Part shown: positions 52,333 through 62,439 of the stretch, piece by piece | Layout: every line of letters begins with the position of its first letter | How positions within the stretch are numbered: position 1 is the stretch's first letter | Assembly: GCF_019145205.1 (NCBI RefSeq) | Contig: NZ_JAHSTT010000006.1 | Span: 1 to 64,000, forward strand | Direction of reading: 5' to 3' | Source of the DNA: Pseudomonas khavaziana | Lineage (GTDB): Bacteria > Pseudomonadota > Gammaproteobacteria > Pseudomonadales > Pseudomonadaceae | Length of the DNA: 64,000 bases | Program-made: the position numbers and the translations under genes | The notes under the pieces: model-generated | The model's input: only the letters and a program-made list of their open reading frames with translations | Told to the model about the DNA's origin: nothing | Database searches by the model: none

Positions 52333-53568
52333 TTACATAAACTCGACTTGCGCCGGCTGTCGTTTCATCAGCACCTTACCGTTGCGGATTGAGTACAGCG
52401 GCAGGCCCTGGCTGCGAATGACTTCATAGTCACTGTCGGCGGACAGGATCAGCAGGTTGGCGGGGCGACCGGCCTGCAGCCCATATCGGTCGCCCAGAGC
52501 CATGGCCTTGGCGCTGTTGTCGGTCACCAGGTCAAGGGCACTTTGCAGGTTGCGGTAGCCGAGCATATGGCAGATGTGCAGGCCCGCTTCCAGGACTCGC
52601 AGGATGTTGCCGTTGCCCAGGGGGTACCAGGGATCGACGATGGAGTCCTGGCCGAAGCACACGTTCATGCCGGCCTCAAGCAGTTCGTTGACACGGGTGA
52701 CACCGCGGCGTTTCGGGAAGCTGTCGAAGCGGCCTTGCAGGTGGATGCTTTCAGTGGGGCAGGAGACAAAGCTGATGCCTGAATGCCCGAGCAGACGGAA
52801 CAGTTTGGCGCAGTAAGCGTTGTCGTAGGAACCCATGGCCGTGGTGTGGCTGGCGGTGACCCGCGCGCCCATGTCGCGGCTGCGGGCTTCCTCGGCGAGA
52901 ACTTCGAGGAAGCGTGAGTGCGGGTCGTCGGTTTCGTCACAATGCACGTCCACCAGGCAACCCGTGCGTTCGGCCAGGTCCATGAGGAATTTCACCGAAC
53001 TGACCCCTTGGTCGCGGGTGTATTCGAAGTGGGGGATACCGCCGATCACGTCGGCGCCCAGGCGAACGGCTTCTTCCATCAGTTCGCGGCCATTGCGGAA
53101 CGACTCGATGCCCTCCTGGGGGAAGGCGACGATTTGCAGATCGACCAGGTGCGTGCTTTCTTCGCGCACCTCCAGCAGGGCCTTGAGTGCCGTGAGATCC
53201 GGGTCGGTGACGTCGACATGGGTGCGCACATGCTGGATGCCGTGGGCGGCGAGGGCCTGGATGGTTTTTTTTGCGCGGGTCTTGGTGTCTTCCAGGGTAA
53301 TAGTGGCCTTGCGCTCACCCCAGCACTCGATGCCTTCAAACAGCGTGCCGCTCATATTCCAGCGCGGTTCCCCGGCGGTGAGGGTGGCATCGAGGTGGAT
53401 GTGGGGTTCGACGAAGGGCGGTATGACCAGGTTACCGGCGGCGTCCAGGTCGCCGCTCGTGAGTGTCGGCATGCCGGTTTGCGCAGTAATGCTGGCGATC
53501 CGGCCGTGTTCCAGGTGCAGATCATGCAGGCCTTCACGGTTGCGCAGGCGGGCATTGATGATGTGCAT
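52333..53568 (-). CDS. codA: cytosine deaminase
   Basis: The 411-residue amidohydrolase converts cytosine to uracil and ammonia. Metal and active-site motifs are present: EPHIHLDATLTAG, DVHCDETDDPHSRF, ASHTTAMGSYDNAYC and CFGQDSIVDPWYPLGNGN, all as in E. coli CodA. The ATG at 53568 (MHIINARLRN) has AGGA eight bases upstream; the frame from 53595 is longer but less likely. It follows codB in the same orientation. Confidence 0.92.
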   Translation of the reverse strand: MHIINARLRNREGLHDLHLEHGRIASITAQTGMPTLTSGDLDAAGNLVIPPFVEPHIHLDATLTAGEPRWNMSGTLFEGIECWGERKATITLEDTKTRAKKTIQALAAHGIQHVRTHVDVTDPDLTALKALLEVREESTHLVDLQIVAFPQEGIESFRNGRELMEEAVRLGADVIGGIPHFEYTRDQGVSSVKFLMDLAERTGCLVDVHCDETDDPHSRFLEVLAEEARSRDMGARVTASHTTAMGSYDNAYCAKLFRLLGHSGISFVSCPTESIHLQGRFDSFPKRRGVTRVNELLEAGMNVCFGQDSIVDPWYPLGNGNILRVLEAGLHICHMLGYRNLQSALDLVTDNSAKAMALGDRYGLQAGRPANLLILSADSDYEVIRSQGLPLYSIRNGKVLMKRQPAQVEFM

Positions 53569-53618
53569 GGTCAAGTTCCTCTTGGCTAAAAACAATCAGG
53601 CAGACAGCCGCCTGATAC

Positions 53619-54887
53619 TCAGGGCGATAGCGATGTCCAGGCGGTCATGGCACGTAGTATGGCGCTGAGCAGCATATAGGTCAGCGACGCGGCAACAATC
53701 CCCACCAGTGGTGCGACCCACGGCGAGTTGAACGCCAGCACGGTACCCACCCCATACGCTACCAGACCGGGCCAGTTGAACGCCGGCAGGGGAGCATCCG
53801 CCAGGCGTGGGTATTGACCACGATAGCGATAGAAGAAGTCCGCCATGATTACCCCGCCAATCGGCGGGATGACCGTGCCCAGCAGGATCAGGTACGGCAC
53901 CAGCATGTCGTACATGCCAAGCAAGGCGAGCAGGGTGCCGATCACCGCACCGGCCAGGGTCACGGTCTTGCGGCGCCGGGTTCGCAGCAGGTTGCAGCCG
54001 GCGACGGCAAAATTGTAGATGGTGTTGTCCTGGGTGCTCCAGATGTTGAGCAGTAACATGGCCATCGCCGCCATGGCGAAACCCTGCAGCAGCAAGACTT
54101 CCACCACATCCGGTTGCTGATAGACGATGGCGCCATAGGCGCCGATCAGCACCATCAGGCCATTGCCGATAAAAAAGCCGATCAGGCTGGCCAGCACCGC
54201 GACCTTGGCCGAGCGTGAAAAGCGCGTCCAGTTGGTGGCTTGGGTCGCACCGCTGACAAAGGTGCCGAATACCAGGGTGATCGCCGTGGATAAGTTCAAT
54301 TCACCGGTTGGCACCACCGCCAGCAGGCCATCCAGGCCGCCGACTTTCACGGTCGCTACCCACATCGACAGCACCAGCAATATGCCCATGGCCGGCACGG
54401 CGATGTAGGACAGGATTTCCAGCCCGCGATACCCCACGTAGGCCGTGGCGCAGAACAGCAAGCCAAACACCACCATCAACCCCAGCACGCTGCCATGGCT
54501 CAATTCGAAATACTTGCCCAATACCACGGCCGCCGTGGCAGTACCCCAGGCATACCAGCCAATCTGGGTAAAACCCAGGATCAAGTCACTGAGCTTGCTG
54601 CCGACTTCGCCAAAACAGAAACGTCCCATCAACACCGAGTTCAAGCCGCTCTTGAAGGCGATGTAACCCAGGCCTGCGGCGTAGATACCCAGCAACAGGT
54701 TACCCAGGGCCACGACGCCGAGCATTTCGGTGAAACTGAACGCCACTCCAAGCTTGCCGCCGGCAAACATTGTCGCGGTAAAAAACGTGAAGCCCAGCAG
54801 CACCATGGCCGTGGATGCCAGGCCCTTGCGCGCATGCAAGGGGACTTCGCTGAGGGGGTAATCGTTGCCTGGTTCCTGCTGCGTCAT
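53619..54887 (-). CDS. codB: cytosine permease (NCS1 family)
   Basis: A 422-residue inner-membrane permease with about 12 helices, beginning MTQQEPGNDYPLSEVPLHAR as in CodB, with GFTFFTATMFAGGKLG and RTRRRKTVTLAG. E. coli CodB has 419 residues. GGGAG lies seven bases before the ATG at 54887; the open frame back to 55031 is not needed. It feeds cytosine to CodA, encoded 50 bases downstream. Confidence 0.92.
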   Translation of the reverse strand: MTQQEPGNDYPLSEVPLHARKGLASTAMVLLGFTFFTATMFAGGKLGVAFSFTEMLGVVALGNLLLGIYAAGLGYIAFKSGLNSVLMGRFCFGEVGSKLSDLILGFTQIGWYAWGTATAAVVLGKYFELSHGSVLGLMVVFGLLFCATAYVGYRGLEILSYIAVPAMGILLVLSMWVATVKVGGLDGLLAVVPTGELNLSTAITLVFGTFVSGATQATNWTRFSRSAKVAVLASLIGFFIGNGLMVLIGAYGAIVYQQPDVVEVLLLQGFAMAAMAMLLLNIWSTQDNTIYNFAVAGCNLLRTRRRKTVTLAGAVIGTLLALLGMYDMLVPYLILLGTVIPPIGGVIMADFFYRYRGQYPRLADAPLPAFNWPGLVAYGVGTVLAFNSPWVAPLVGIVAASLTYMLLSAILRAMTAWTSLSP

Positions 54888-55070
54888 GTGGGTTGCTCCC
54901 TGAATGAGTGACGCAGGCCTGTTGCAGCGTGCGTGCCAAGTCAGAGGCAGTGATGCGCCCAGGTTGTGCAGCCTATTTATAGTCAAATCAGGACGCGTCG
55001 CAGAGAAGGTCATGCGCGGGTTGCCGGTCAAGCGCGAAAACGGTGCAGCAAGTGATACAAGTTGGATCTG

Positions 55071-55520
55071 TTAAATTGCCTGTAGAAATTTGCTCATGTA
55101 CACCCGGCGTAGACCGTTCTCCACGGCCCGATGGGTTTGTGCATACCCTCGACGAGTGTATAGCGCGATGTTCTCGGTCATGGCCTCATTGGTGTACAGG
55201 TAGATGTGTGTGTAGCCCGAGTCGGCTGCTTGTTGCTCGGCGAAATCCATCAGCACGCGCCCTAGCCCCAGGCCTTGGGCATCCGGTGCCACGGCCAGGT
55301 TATCCAACAGCAGGCCAGTGTCGGTATCGAGCAGGATGATAAAGCCTTGGACCTGCCCCGCATGGTCCAACACATGTACGCCACCGGCCTCGATTCGCCG
55401 GCGATAGTCTTCCAGCATCGGCGCGGGTTTGCGGCCGATGCGCGAGAGGTAAGGCGAGTAAGCAGCCTGGGCGATGGCCTCAATGGCAGCAACATCATCG
55501 ACAGTGGCGGGGCGCATCAT
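55071..55520 (-). CDS. GNAT-family N-acetyltransferase
   Basis: A 149-residue acetyltransferase with the acetyl-CoA motif LAVAPDAQGLGLGRVLMDFAE and the C-terminal ALYTRRGYAQTHR. Two adjacent ATGs (55520 and 55517) follow an AGGAG. The substrate is unknown. It lies 76 bases after queD on the same strand. Confidence 0.85.
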   Translation of the reverse strand: MMRPATVDDVAAIEAIAQAAYSPYLSRIGRKPAPMLEDYRRRIEAGGVHVLDHAGQVQGFIILLDTDTGLLLDNLAVAPDAQGLGLGRVLMDFAEQQAADSGYTHIYLYTNEAMTENIALYTRRGYAQTHRAVENGLRRVYMSKFLQAI

Positions 55521-55596
55521 TGCAATGAACTCCTCTGAAAGATTCCACTGGCACTTCGGAAAAACCACCCGCAGGTGGTTTCCGACACGCGATCGG

Positions 55597-55953
55597 CTAC
55601 TCGCCGCGATAGATGCAACCGCTGGTGCAGGTTTCATGGATACGAATCGCACTGAGCTCGGGCAGCAAGGGCTTCAATTCATTCCAGATCCACTTGGCCA
55701 GCACTTCGCTGGTGGGGTTTTCCAGGCCGGGGATGTCATTGAGGTAGTTGTGGTCGAGGCGTTCGTAGAGCGGCTTGAAAATCGCCTTGATCTCCGAAAA
55801 GTCGCGGATCCAGCCGGTATGGGGATCGAGGTCGCCGCTCAGGTGGATCGCGACCTTGAACGAATGCCCATGCAGGCGCCCGCATTTGTGGCCCTCCGGC
55901 ACGTGGGGCAAGCGGTGGGCGGATTCGAATGTAAATTCCTTGAAGATTTCCAC
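55597..55953 (-). CDS. queD: 6-carboxytetrahydropterin synthase
   Basis: An enzyme of queuosine (7-deazaguanine) biosynthesis that acts on dihydroneopterin triphosphate. The GTG at 55953 gives [20 protein letters not shown] and 118 residues, the usual QueD length; the ATG at 56022 would add 23 residues not seen in the family. Zinc ligands (SAHRL; RLHGHSF) and the catalytic-type Cys (HKCGRLHGH) are present, with the C-terminal [12 protein letters not shown]. Confidence 0.92.
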   Translation of the reverse strand: MEIFKEFTFESAHRLPHVPEGHKCGRLHGHSFKVAIHLSGDLDPHTGWIRDFSEIKAIFKPLYERLDHNYLNDIPGLENPTSEVLAKWIWNELKPLLPELSAIRIHETCTSGCIYRGE

Positions 55954-56033
55954 AGTGTTTTCAGCTCGGTCAGGTGTCTGGCAGTCGGCGAGTTTAACAG
56001 TTTGATCAGCCCCTGCGCACACCGCTCCTACCG

Positions 56034-57113
56034 TTAAAGGGCAAGCAGTCGGCCGCCCAGCGCGCCGTTATCCGCCAAGGCCAAAAACTCATCCCCCAGT
56101 CGCCGGCTCTCGCTCATTGCGGTTTGCCAATACTTGTTACGGCTTGGGTCATCGCCCATGAAGCGCTTGAAATCACTGCGGTCCGGCAGTTTGCCGTAGG
56201 GCAGGCGTGCCAGGTAGTCCCTGGAGGGCGCCAGCAGCACCACATCCTGCAAGCCTTGCGGATTGCTGCGTCGCCATGGCAAGCCCTTGTCAAACCAGCC
56301 GGGAATGACACGGTCGGTGAAGTGCGGGTACAGCACGATGTCATCGCCGTGGTAGGGCAGGTCGAGGTGATAGTCGAGCAGGCCGCCGTCGCGATAGGTG
56401 CCGGCACCTGCTCCGGGCAGGTCGCGTACGCCTTGCATGACCATGGGGATCGAGCCGGACGCGAGCAGCGCCTGGCGCAGGTTGCCCAACTCAAGGCTGA
56501 GGAAGCGCGACGGGAAATCCTGAAGGGGATGCACCGGCGGTGCCTGGCGCGGGTCGTGGATGATCAGCCGTTCAAAGTGTCGCGACAGCCGTGCGCGGCC
56601 CCGCAAGTTGTCGGCGATCACCGAGGACAGGCCCAGCCCCAGTCGCCCACGGTGGTCGTCGGCGAGCAGGCCGTGGCTCTTGACCACCATGATGTTCAGG
56701 CGATAGTCGGGATTGTCCAGTATGCGTGCATCACGGCCAGCCAGCAGGTCATCGAGCATGCGCTGGCAACTCTGGCTGACGTCGGCCATGGTCACGCCTT
56801 TGGCAAAGCGCTGTTCGTTATACAGGCGGCCCAGGTCAAGCAAGCCTTGCACAGGGTCGGGCAGGCAGGCGCTGGCGAACCGCCAGGAACCGATGGACGC
56901 GCCGATCAGCGCACGCTCGCGCGGCACGCGGGGTAGCCAGTCACCAAACAGCGCCAGGTCCAGGCCCTGGATGCCCAAGGCCTTGGGGCCGCCAGCCGCT
57001 CCCGGAAGGATGCCGACGTCGGCAGGCGCAAGACCCCGCTCGCGAATGCGGGCGAAGGCACGTTTGCCGGCCTTGAGGGTCAAGGCAGGGAACTTGATAT
57101 GGATGGCTGTCAT
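56034..57113 (-). CDS. patatin-like phospholipase
   Basis: A 359-residue protein of the patatin fold: an oxyanion-type [10 protein letters not shown] near residue 38, the nucleophile Ser in [11 protein letters not shown] and the dyad Asp in [10 protein letters not shown]. It has no signal peptide, so it is probably cytoplasmic. It may hydrolyse membrane or storage lipids; the substrate is unknown. It is upstream of queD on the same strand. Confidence 0.85.
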   Translation of the reverse strand: MTAIHIKFPALTLKAGKRAFARIRERGLAPADVGILPGAAGGPKALGIQGLDLALFGDWLPRVPRERALIGASIGSWRFASACLPDPVQGLLDLGRLYNEQRFAKGVTMADVSQSCQRMLDDLLAGRDARILDNPDYRLNIMVVKSHGLLADDHRGRLGLGLSSVIADNLRGRARLSRHFERLIIHDPRQAPPVHPLQDFPSRFLSLELGNLRQALLASGSIPMVMQGVRDLPGAGAGTYRDGGLLDYHLDLPYHGDDIVLYPHFTDRVIPGWFDKGLPWRRSNPQGLQDVVLLAPSRDYLARLPYGKLPDRSDFKRFMGDDPSRNKYWQTAMSESRRLGDEFLALADNGALGGRLLAL

Positions 57114-57184
57114 ACCGGCCTCTGATTGGGCGAACGGGGCATTATAGAAAATATCGCAGACGGTGGGAGAAACGGCTTGCGTGC

Positions 57185-57219
57185 AATTGCCATGGTGGCA
57201 ATTCAGTTTCAGTTAAGTT
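57185..57219 (+). promoter_or_regulatory. palindrome and direct repeats upstream of the PepSY operon
   Basis: AATTGCCA-TGG-TGGCAATT (57185-57203) is a perfect inverted repeat; overlapping its end are two adjacent TTCAGT hexamers (57202-57213) and TAAGTT. OmpR-type response regulators often bind such direct repeats, so this may be where the regulator encoded downstream acts. Confidence 0.35.
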
Positions 57220-57271
57220 GCAGCAGGTAGGGTGACCTGCGTAGGAAAACATCCTGTAACGGAGACTTATC

Positions 57272-57574
57272 ATGACGCGCCTCACTGTTCTGGGCGCCGC
57301 CGCTATCATCATTGTTACGGCGGCCCCGGCCGCAGCCGTGGACCCGGACAAACCACTGATCGTCCCCGCCACTGTTACTATTGTCGCCTTCGACCAATTG
57401 GATGCCACAGCCCTGGCCCTGCACCCCGGCTCGACGCTGCTGGACAGCGACCTGGATGAGGAATACGGCAAGTACGTCTATGAAGTCGAGCTGGAAGATC
57501 GCAACGGTATTGAATGGGACGTTGAATTGGACGCGCTCACCGGGCAGGTTCTCAAGAATCATCAGGATACGTAA
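57272..57574 (+). CDS. exported PepSY-domain protein 1
   Basis: A 100-residue protein with a signal peptide (to about AAAVD, residue 23) and one PepSY domain (YGKYVYEVELEDRNGIEWDVELDALTGQVL). PepSY proteins are often periplasmic and linked to two-component systems. Good GGAG ribosome site. Its stop overlaps the start of the next gene by one base. Confidence 0.82.
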   Translation: MTRLTVLGAAAIIIVTAAPAAAVDPDKPLIVPATVTIVAFDQLDATALALHPGSTLLDSDLDEEYGKYVYEVELEDRNGIEWDVELDALTGQVLKNHQDT

Positions 57575-57885
57575 TGAAGTTAAATTTACGCGTCGGCAGT
57601 CGAGTGGCGCTGGTGCTCATGGTTTTTTGCTCCAGCCTGGCTGCCCGGGACCTGAATCAGGATGAGGCTTTGGAGCTGCGCCAGCAGGGCGTGATCCTGC
57701 CGTTGGAGCAACTCTTGCAGCAGGCCATGGCACGGTATCCCGGCTCACGGTTGCTGGAAGCTGAGCTGGAAAAGAAACACGGCGAGTACGCCTATGAAGT
57801 GGAATTGGTGACCACCGAAGGCGTGGTACGCGAGATCAAGCTCAACGCGACCGACGGTGCGCTGATCAAAGATGAGGAAGACTGA
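57574..57885 (+). CDS. exported PepSY-domain protein 2
   Basis: A 103-residue paralogue of the preceding protein, with its own signal peptide (to about residue 25) and PepSY core ([30 protein letters not shown]). Its stop overlaps the response-regulator ATG by one base, so the four genes form one coupled operon. Confidence 0.82.
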   Translation: MKLNLRVGSRVALVLMVFCSSLAARDLNQDEALELRQQGVILPLEQLLQQAMARYPGSRLLEAELEKKHGEYAYEVELVTTEGVVREIKLNATDGALIKDEED

Positions 57886-58553
57886 TGCGCCTGCTCCTGG
57901 TGGAAGACAACGTACCCCTGGCCGACGAGCTGCTGGCCGGCCTGCAGCGTCAGGGCTATGCCGTCGACTGGCTGGCCGATGGCCGCGACGCCGCATATCA
58001 AGGTTGCAGCGAACCCTATGACCTGATCATCCTCGACCTGGGCCTGCCCGGTTTGCCCGGGCTTGAAGTGCTTGCGCAATGGCGCGCCGCTGCGCTGGCC
58101 ATCCCGGTGCTGATCCTTACCGCCCGCGATTCCTGGGCCGAGCGTATCGAAGGGCTCAAGGCCGGCGCCGATGATTACCTGAGCAAACCCTTTCACCCCG
58201 AAGAACTCTACCTGCGCATCCAGGCGCTGTTGCGACGTTCCCACGGCCACGCCAACCAGCCCACCCTGCAGGCCGCCGGCCTGCATCTGGATGAAGGACG
58301 CCAGTGTGTGCTGCGCGATGGCGCCGAGATTCAGCTGACGGCGGCCGAATTTCGCTTGCTGCGCTACTTCATGCTGCATCCCGAACAGATCCTGTCGAAA
58401 AGCCATTTGGCCGAACATCTGTACGACGGAGAGACCGAGCGTGACTCCAATGTGCTGGAGGTGCACGTCAACCATCTGCGCCGCAAGTTGGGGCGCAGTG
58501 TGATCGAAACCCGGCGCGGCCAGGGCTATCGGTTTGGCGCCGCCCCGGCATGA
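57885..58553 (+). CDS. OmpR-family response regulator
   Basis: The 222-residue regulator has an N-terminal receiver (MRLLLVEDN; phospho-acceptor Asp in [10 protein letters not shown]; Lys in DYLSKPF) and a C-terminal winged-helix domain ([34 protein letters not shown]). Its partner kinase overlaps its end. The likely targets include the PepSY genes just upstream. Confidence 0.92.
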   Translation: MRLLLVEDNVPLADELLAGLQRQGYAVDWLADGRDAAYQGCSEPYDLIILDLGLPGLPGLEVLAQWRAAALAIPVLILTARDSWAERIEGLKAGADDYLSKPFHPEELYLRIQALLRRSHGHANQPTLQAAGLHLDEGRQCVLRDGAEIQLTAAEFRLLRYFMLHPEQILSKSHLAEHLYDGETERDSNVLEVHVNHLRRKLGRSVIETRRGQGYRFGAAPA

Positions 58554-59863
58554 GGTCGATCCAGCGGCGCTTGAGCCTGGGCCTGATCAGCGTGATGGTG
58601 GGCGTTGGCGTGGTGCTGGCACAAACCAGCCTGTGGCTGTTCGAGGCCGGTTTGCAACGCTATCTGGAAGCGGGCCTGCGCAATGACAGTGAGAACCTGC
58701 TGGTGGCGTTGGTGCGCGGGCCCAACGGCGTACAGCTGGATGAGCAACGCCTGTCACCGGCCTATCAGCGACCGTTCTCCGGGCATTATTTTCGGATCGA
58801 CTTTGCCGATACCCATTGGCGTTCCCGTTCACTCTGGGACCAGGAACTGCCCCGGCTGCCCGAAGCGGGGCTCAAGGGCAACCTGCAACTGGGGCCGGAA
58901 GGCCAGCAATTGCTGGTGTTGCGTTCGGACTACAAGCGCTTCGGCCTGCCGATTTCCATCAGCGTGGCCCAGGATTACACGCCCGTGCGGGAGAGTTTTC
59001 GCCTGATGCGCCAGATTGGCCTGGTGATGGGGCTGGCGGCGCTGCTGCTGGTGCTGGTCCTGCAGCGGGTTACCGTGCGCCGCGCCCTGCGCCCATTGGA
59101 GACGGCGCGCAACCAGATCGCCCAACTGCAACAGGGCCAGCGCTCGCAGCTCGATACCCAGGTGCCGTTGGAGCTGGAGCCGTTGGTGGCGCAGATCAAC
59201 CATCTGCTGGCGCACACCGAAGACAGTCTCAAGCGTTCCCGCAATGCGCTCGGCAACCTGGGGCATGCGTTGAAAACCCCAATGGCGGTGTTGCTGAGCG
59301 CAGCTTCCAGTGAGGCGCTCAAGAATCACCCGCAGTTGAGCCAGCTATTGCGCGACCAACTGGAGCAAATCCAGCAACGCCTCAACCGCGAGCTCAACCG
59401 GGCACGGCTGGCTGGCGAAACCCTGCCGGGCGCCTTGTTTGATTGCGAAAAAGAATTGCCCGGCCTGCTGGCGACCTTGAACATGATCCATGGCGACCAT
59501 CTTGACCTCAGCTATCACGTTTCGCCGGGCCTGCAATTGCCCTGGGACCGCGAAGACTTGCTGGAATTGCTTGGTAATTTGCTGGACAACGCCTGTAAGT
59601 GGGCGGATGCCGATATTCGGCTGAGCGTCAGCGAAACCCAGCAAGGCTACCTGTTGGTGGTGGAGGACGATGGTCCCGGCGTTCCCGAAGCCCAGCGTAA
59701 CCAGGTCTTGGGTCGCGGCGCGCGACTGGACGAGCAAATTGACGGACATGGCCTGGGGTTGGGGATCGTGCGGGACATCGTCGAGGTGTGGGGCGGGACG
59801 TTGCAGTTACAGGAGAGTGAGCTGGGTGGGTTGAAGGCACTGGTCGAGTTACCCAAGCGTTAA
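58550..59863 (+). CDS. sensor histidine kinase
   Basis: The 437-residue inner-membrane kinase has two membrane helices (about residues 8-30 and 155-175), a periplasmic sensor of about 120 residues, a HAMP-like linker, a HisKA-type H box ([14 protein letters not shown]) and HATPase motifs ([29 protein letters not shown]). It overlaps the regulator by four bases. PhoQ/PmrB-like sensing is possible, but the signal is unknown. Confidence 0.92.
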   Translation: MRSIQRRLSLGLISVMVGVGVVLAQTSLWLFEAGLQRYLEAGLRNDSENLLVALVRGPNGVQLDEQRLSPAYQRPFSGHYFRIDFADTHWRSRSLWDQELPRLPEAGLKGNLQLGPEGQQLLVLRSDYKRFGLPISISVAQDYTPVRESFRLMRQIGLVMGLAALLLVLVLQRVTVRRALRPLETARNQIAQLQQGQRSQLDTQVPLELEPLVAQINHLLAHTEDSLKRSRNALGNLGHALKTPMAVLLSAASSEALKNHPQLSQLLRDQLEQIQQRLNRELNRARLAGETLPGALFDCEKELPGLLATLNMIHGDHLDLSYHVSPGLQLPWDREDLLELLGNLLDNACKWADADIRLSVSETQQGYLLVVEDDGPGVPEAQRNQVLGRGARLDEQIDGHGLGLGIVRDIVEVWGGTLQLQESELGGLKALVELPKR

Positions 59864-59952
59864 TGCCCGGCTAAATCTCTAAAAGTATGGGCGCTTGCTT
59901 CCGTGGCGGCCTGACAGTCAACGGCTGCCCAACTGAGGTGTCGCGATCCAAA

Positions 59953-60041
59953 TGTGGGAGGGGGCTTGCCCCCGATGAGGGCGTGTCAGTAAATACATCT
60001 GGGGCTGACCCAACGCGATCGGGGGCAAGCCCCCTCCCACA
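59953..60041. repeat. REP pair (perfect 24-base inverted repeat)
   Basis: A REP unit of the GTGGGAGGGGGCTTGCCCCC type (59953-59976) recurs as an exact inverted copy (60018-60041) with 41 bases between. It lies between the convergent kinase and chemoreceptor genes. Confidence 0.8.
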
Positions 60042-60058
60042 GTAGATCTCCATTAGGC

Positions 60059-62206
60059 TTACACCCTGAACTGATCCATCAACCCCTGTTGTTGATTCGC
60101 CAGGCTGTTCAACGCCTGGCTGACCCGCGCCGATTCATTAGCCTGCTCCGATAATGACTCGGTCACATCGCGAATGGTCGCCACATTGTTATTGATCTCT
60201 TCGGCCACCGCGCTTTGCTCTTCGGCGGCGCTGGCGATCTGCAGGTTCATGTCGCTGATCACCGTGACCGCATCGCCGATCTGGCGCAAGGCTGTTACCG
60301 CTTGGCCGACCTGTTCGACGCTGCCTTGGGCCTGGCGATAGCTGTTGCCCATGGAGCCGACCACCTCGGTGGTGCCGCTTTGCAGTTGCTCGATCACCAG
60401 GCGGGTTTCTTCCACCGATTCCTGGGTGCGCCGCGCCAGGTTGCGCACCTCGTCGGCGACCACGGCAAAGCCCCGACCGGCTTCACCGGCACGGGCGGCC
60501 TCGATGGCGGCGTTGAGCGCCAGCAGGTTGGTCTGTTCGGCGATGCCGCGAATCACTTCGAGCACCGAGCCGATTTTCTCGCTGTTGGCGGCCAGGCCTT
60601 CTACCTGGGCCATGGCGGTGCTCATGTCGGCGGCGAGGTCGCCAATGTTGACGGTGGTGCGGTCGATCACGGTCAAGCCTTCGCGGGTGGCCTGGTCGGC
60701 GTCGCGAGCGGCCTGGGCCGCCTGGGCGGCGCTGCGGGCGACGTCCTGGGCGGTGGCGCTCATTTCGTGGGAAGCGGTCGCCACCTGATCCACCTGGCGG
60801 TACTGCTGCTCCATGCCGGCACTGGTTTGCGTGGCAATCGCGGCGGACTGGTCGGCGGTACCACGGGCGTCCTGCACCGAGCGTTTGACCTCGGCAATGA
60901 TCGGTTGCAGCTTGTCGAGGAAGCGGTTGAACCAGCCGGCCAACTGGCCCAGTTCGTCCTGCTTGTCATAGGCCAGGCGTCGGGTCAGGTCACCTTCGCC
61001 ACTGGCGATATCTTCAAGCATGTGTGCCACGCCGAGGATCGGCCGGGTCACGCTGCGCGCCATCAGCCACACCAGTATCAGGCCTACCACAGCGGCCAGC
61101 AGGCCCAGGCCAAGCTCCAGCAGGGTGCCTTTGGCATTGTCGGCGTCCAGCTGGGTTTTCAACGCCTCGGCGGGCGCCACCAGGACTTTTTCCGGTACAT
61201 CCAGCAACACGCCCCACGGCTTGCCCCCAGGGATCGGCGCAAACGGTGCCAGTACCTTGAGCTGATGGCCGGCGCGCAGGCGGTGGGTTTGAGTACTGCT
61301 GGCCAAGGCGTTGACCAGTTGCGCGCCGCTGACCGTGTCGACCTGCGCCAGGCGCTGGCTGAGCTTGCTGGCATCCGGGCTATAGCCGGCAAGCAAACCG
61401 GTCGGGCTGAGGATGCTGACCTGGGTCTGGCCGTCGTACAGCTTCTGGCTGGCCTGTTGGCTCACGGCCTGCAGGCTGTTGAGGTTGATGTCCACCGACA
61501 GTGACGCGATGACTTTGCCATTGACCATCAGCGGGAACACGATGCTGGTCATCAGCACGTTCTGGCCGTCGATCACATAAAAGTAGGGTTCGATCACACA
61601 CGGCTTGAGCGTGGTACGCGGGCAGGTGAACCAGGCATTGGCTTTTTCGCCGCTGGGGCTGATGGAAGTGTCGGTCATGTCGCTTTCGGGCAGCGCCATC
61701 GAAGTGATCTTGCCCGGCGTCGGCTGCGACCAGTACAAGGCGAATCGGCCTTTGTCATTACTGCCCAGTTCCGCCTGGTTGGCGAACAACTCGTCCTTGC
61801 CATCCAGCGCATTGGCTTCGAACACCAGAGACAAACCCAACAGGTCGGGGTTGGCTTGCAGCGCGGCCTTGACCTGGCGGGTCAGGTCTTCACGGGTATC
61901 GAAGGCGTCGAGAAAGCGTTTCTCTGCCTGCTCGCGCAAAAACAGCACCTGGCGGGAAAACCCATGGCCGTATTGGTAGGCATCCATGAACTTCTGGCGG
62001 ATGCCCAGCGCCTGCACTTCACCTTGAGCCTCGATGCGCGCCTGGGCGGCTTCGTCCAGCATCTGCATACTGGAGGCCTTGACCTGCTCCGAGCTCTGCG
62101 CCATGCGATATAGCGACAGACCCACCAGCAGGGTCACGATCCCCAGCAGGCACAGGCCCGCGAGCAGGGTGATTTTCCATTGAATGGAGAGCTGCCTGAG
62201 CGACAT
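60059..62206 (-). CDS. methyl-accepting chemotaxis protein
   Basis: A 715-residue membrane chemoreceptor: a first membrane helix at about residues 10-30, a long periplasmic sensor of the double-Cache kind, a second helix at about 365-390, HAMP, and the signalling domain with the conserved tip [20 protein letters not shown]. The ATG at 62206 ([11 protein letters not shown]) has AAGGA eight bases upstream; 62230 is less likely. There is no C-terminal CheR-binding pentapeptide. The ligand is unknown. Confidence 0.92.
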   Translation of the reverse strand: MSLRQLSIQWKITLLAGLCLLGIVTLLVGLSLYRMAQSSEQVKASSMQMLDEAAQARIEAQGEVQALGIRQKFMDAYQYGHGFSRQVLFLREQAEKRFLDAFDTREDLTRQVKAALQANPDLLGLSLVFEANALDGKDELFANQAELGSNDKGRFALYWSQPTPGKITSMALPESDMTDTSISPSGEKANAWFTCPRTTLKPCVIEPYFYVIDGQNVLMTSIVFPLMVNGKVIASLSVDINLNSLQAVSQQASQKLYDGQTQVSILSPTGLLAGYSPDASKLSQRLAQVDTVSGAQLVNALASSTQTHRLRAGHQLKVLAPFAPIPGGKPWGVLLDVPEKVLVAPAEALKTQLDADNAKGTLLELGLGLLAAVVGLILVWLMARSVTRPILGVAHMLEDIASGEGDLTRRLAYDKQDELGQLAGWFNRFLDKLQPIIAEVKRSVQDARGTADQSAAIATQTSAGMEQQYRQVDQVATASHEMSATAQDVARSAAQAAQAARDADQATREGLTVIDRTTVNIGDLAADMSTAMAQVEGLAANSEKIGSVLEVIRGIAEQTNLLALNAAIEAARAGEAGRGFAVVADEVRNLARRTQESVEETRLVIEQLQSGTTEVVGSMGNSYRQAQGSVEQVGQAVTALRQIGDAVTVISDMNLQIASAAEEQSAVAEEINNNVATIRDVTESLSEQANESARVSQALNSLANQQQGLMDQFRV

Positions 62207-62368
62207 CGGGACATCCTTACCTGAAAGCACATGGAAACAGCTTATCGGCCGGCGTGCGTGGTTCTTTATTCAAACGATCAATTTAACCCCCAAAGCGGCG
62301 TCGTTTTTTGACATGCGCGCCTGCCTGCTGCAAAGTGCGCGCCCTCTAATAAGACCTCTTTCAAGCCT

Positions 62369-62426
62369 GCACGCCGGCAGCTGTTCCCATGGGCCGTGCG
62401 CGGGCATGCCGGTCTTTTTTGTTTTT
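62369..62426 (+). promoter_or_regulatory. terminator-like structured leader before the antiporter gene
   Basis: CCGGCA (62374-62379) can pair with TGCCGG (62407-62412), directly followed by a T-rich run (62413-62426), then a GAGG ribosome site and the ATG at 62440. A competing stem (GCACG 62369-62373 with CGTGC 62395-62399) and the palindrome CCCATGGG lie inside. The layout suits attenuation or a riboswitch, but the pairing was made by eye. Confidence 0.4.
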
Positions 62427-62439
62427 GCTTGAGGTAACC

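Noticed and set aside
57574..57885. Second PepSY gene considered a frameshifted continuation of the first
   Set aside because: Each has its own start, signal peptide and complete PepSY domain.
60215..61504. 429-codon open frame antisense to the chemoreceptor
   Set aside because: Shadow of the chemoreceptor gene; composition is dominated by Gly, His and Leu without motifs.
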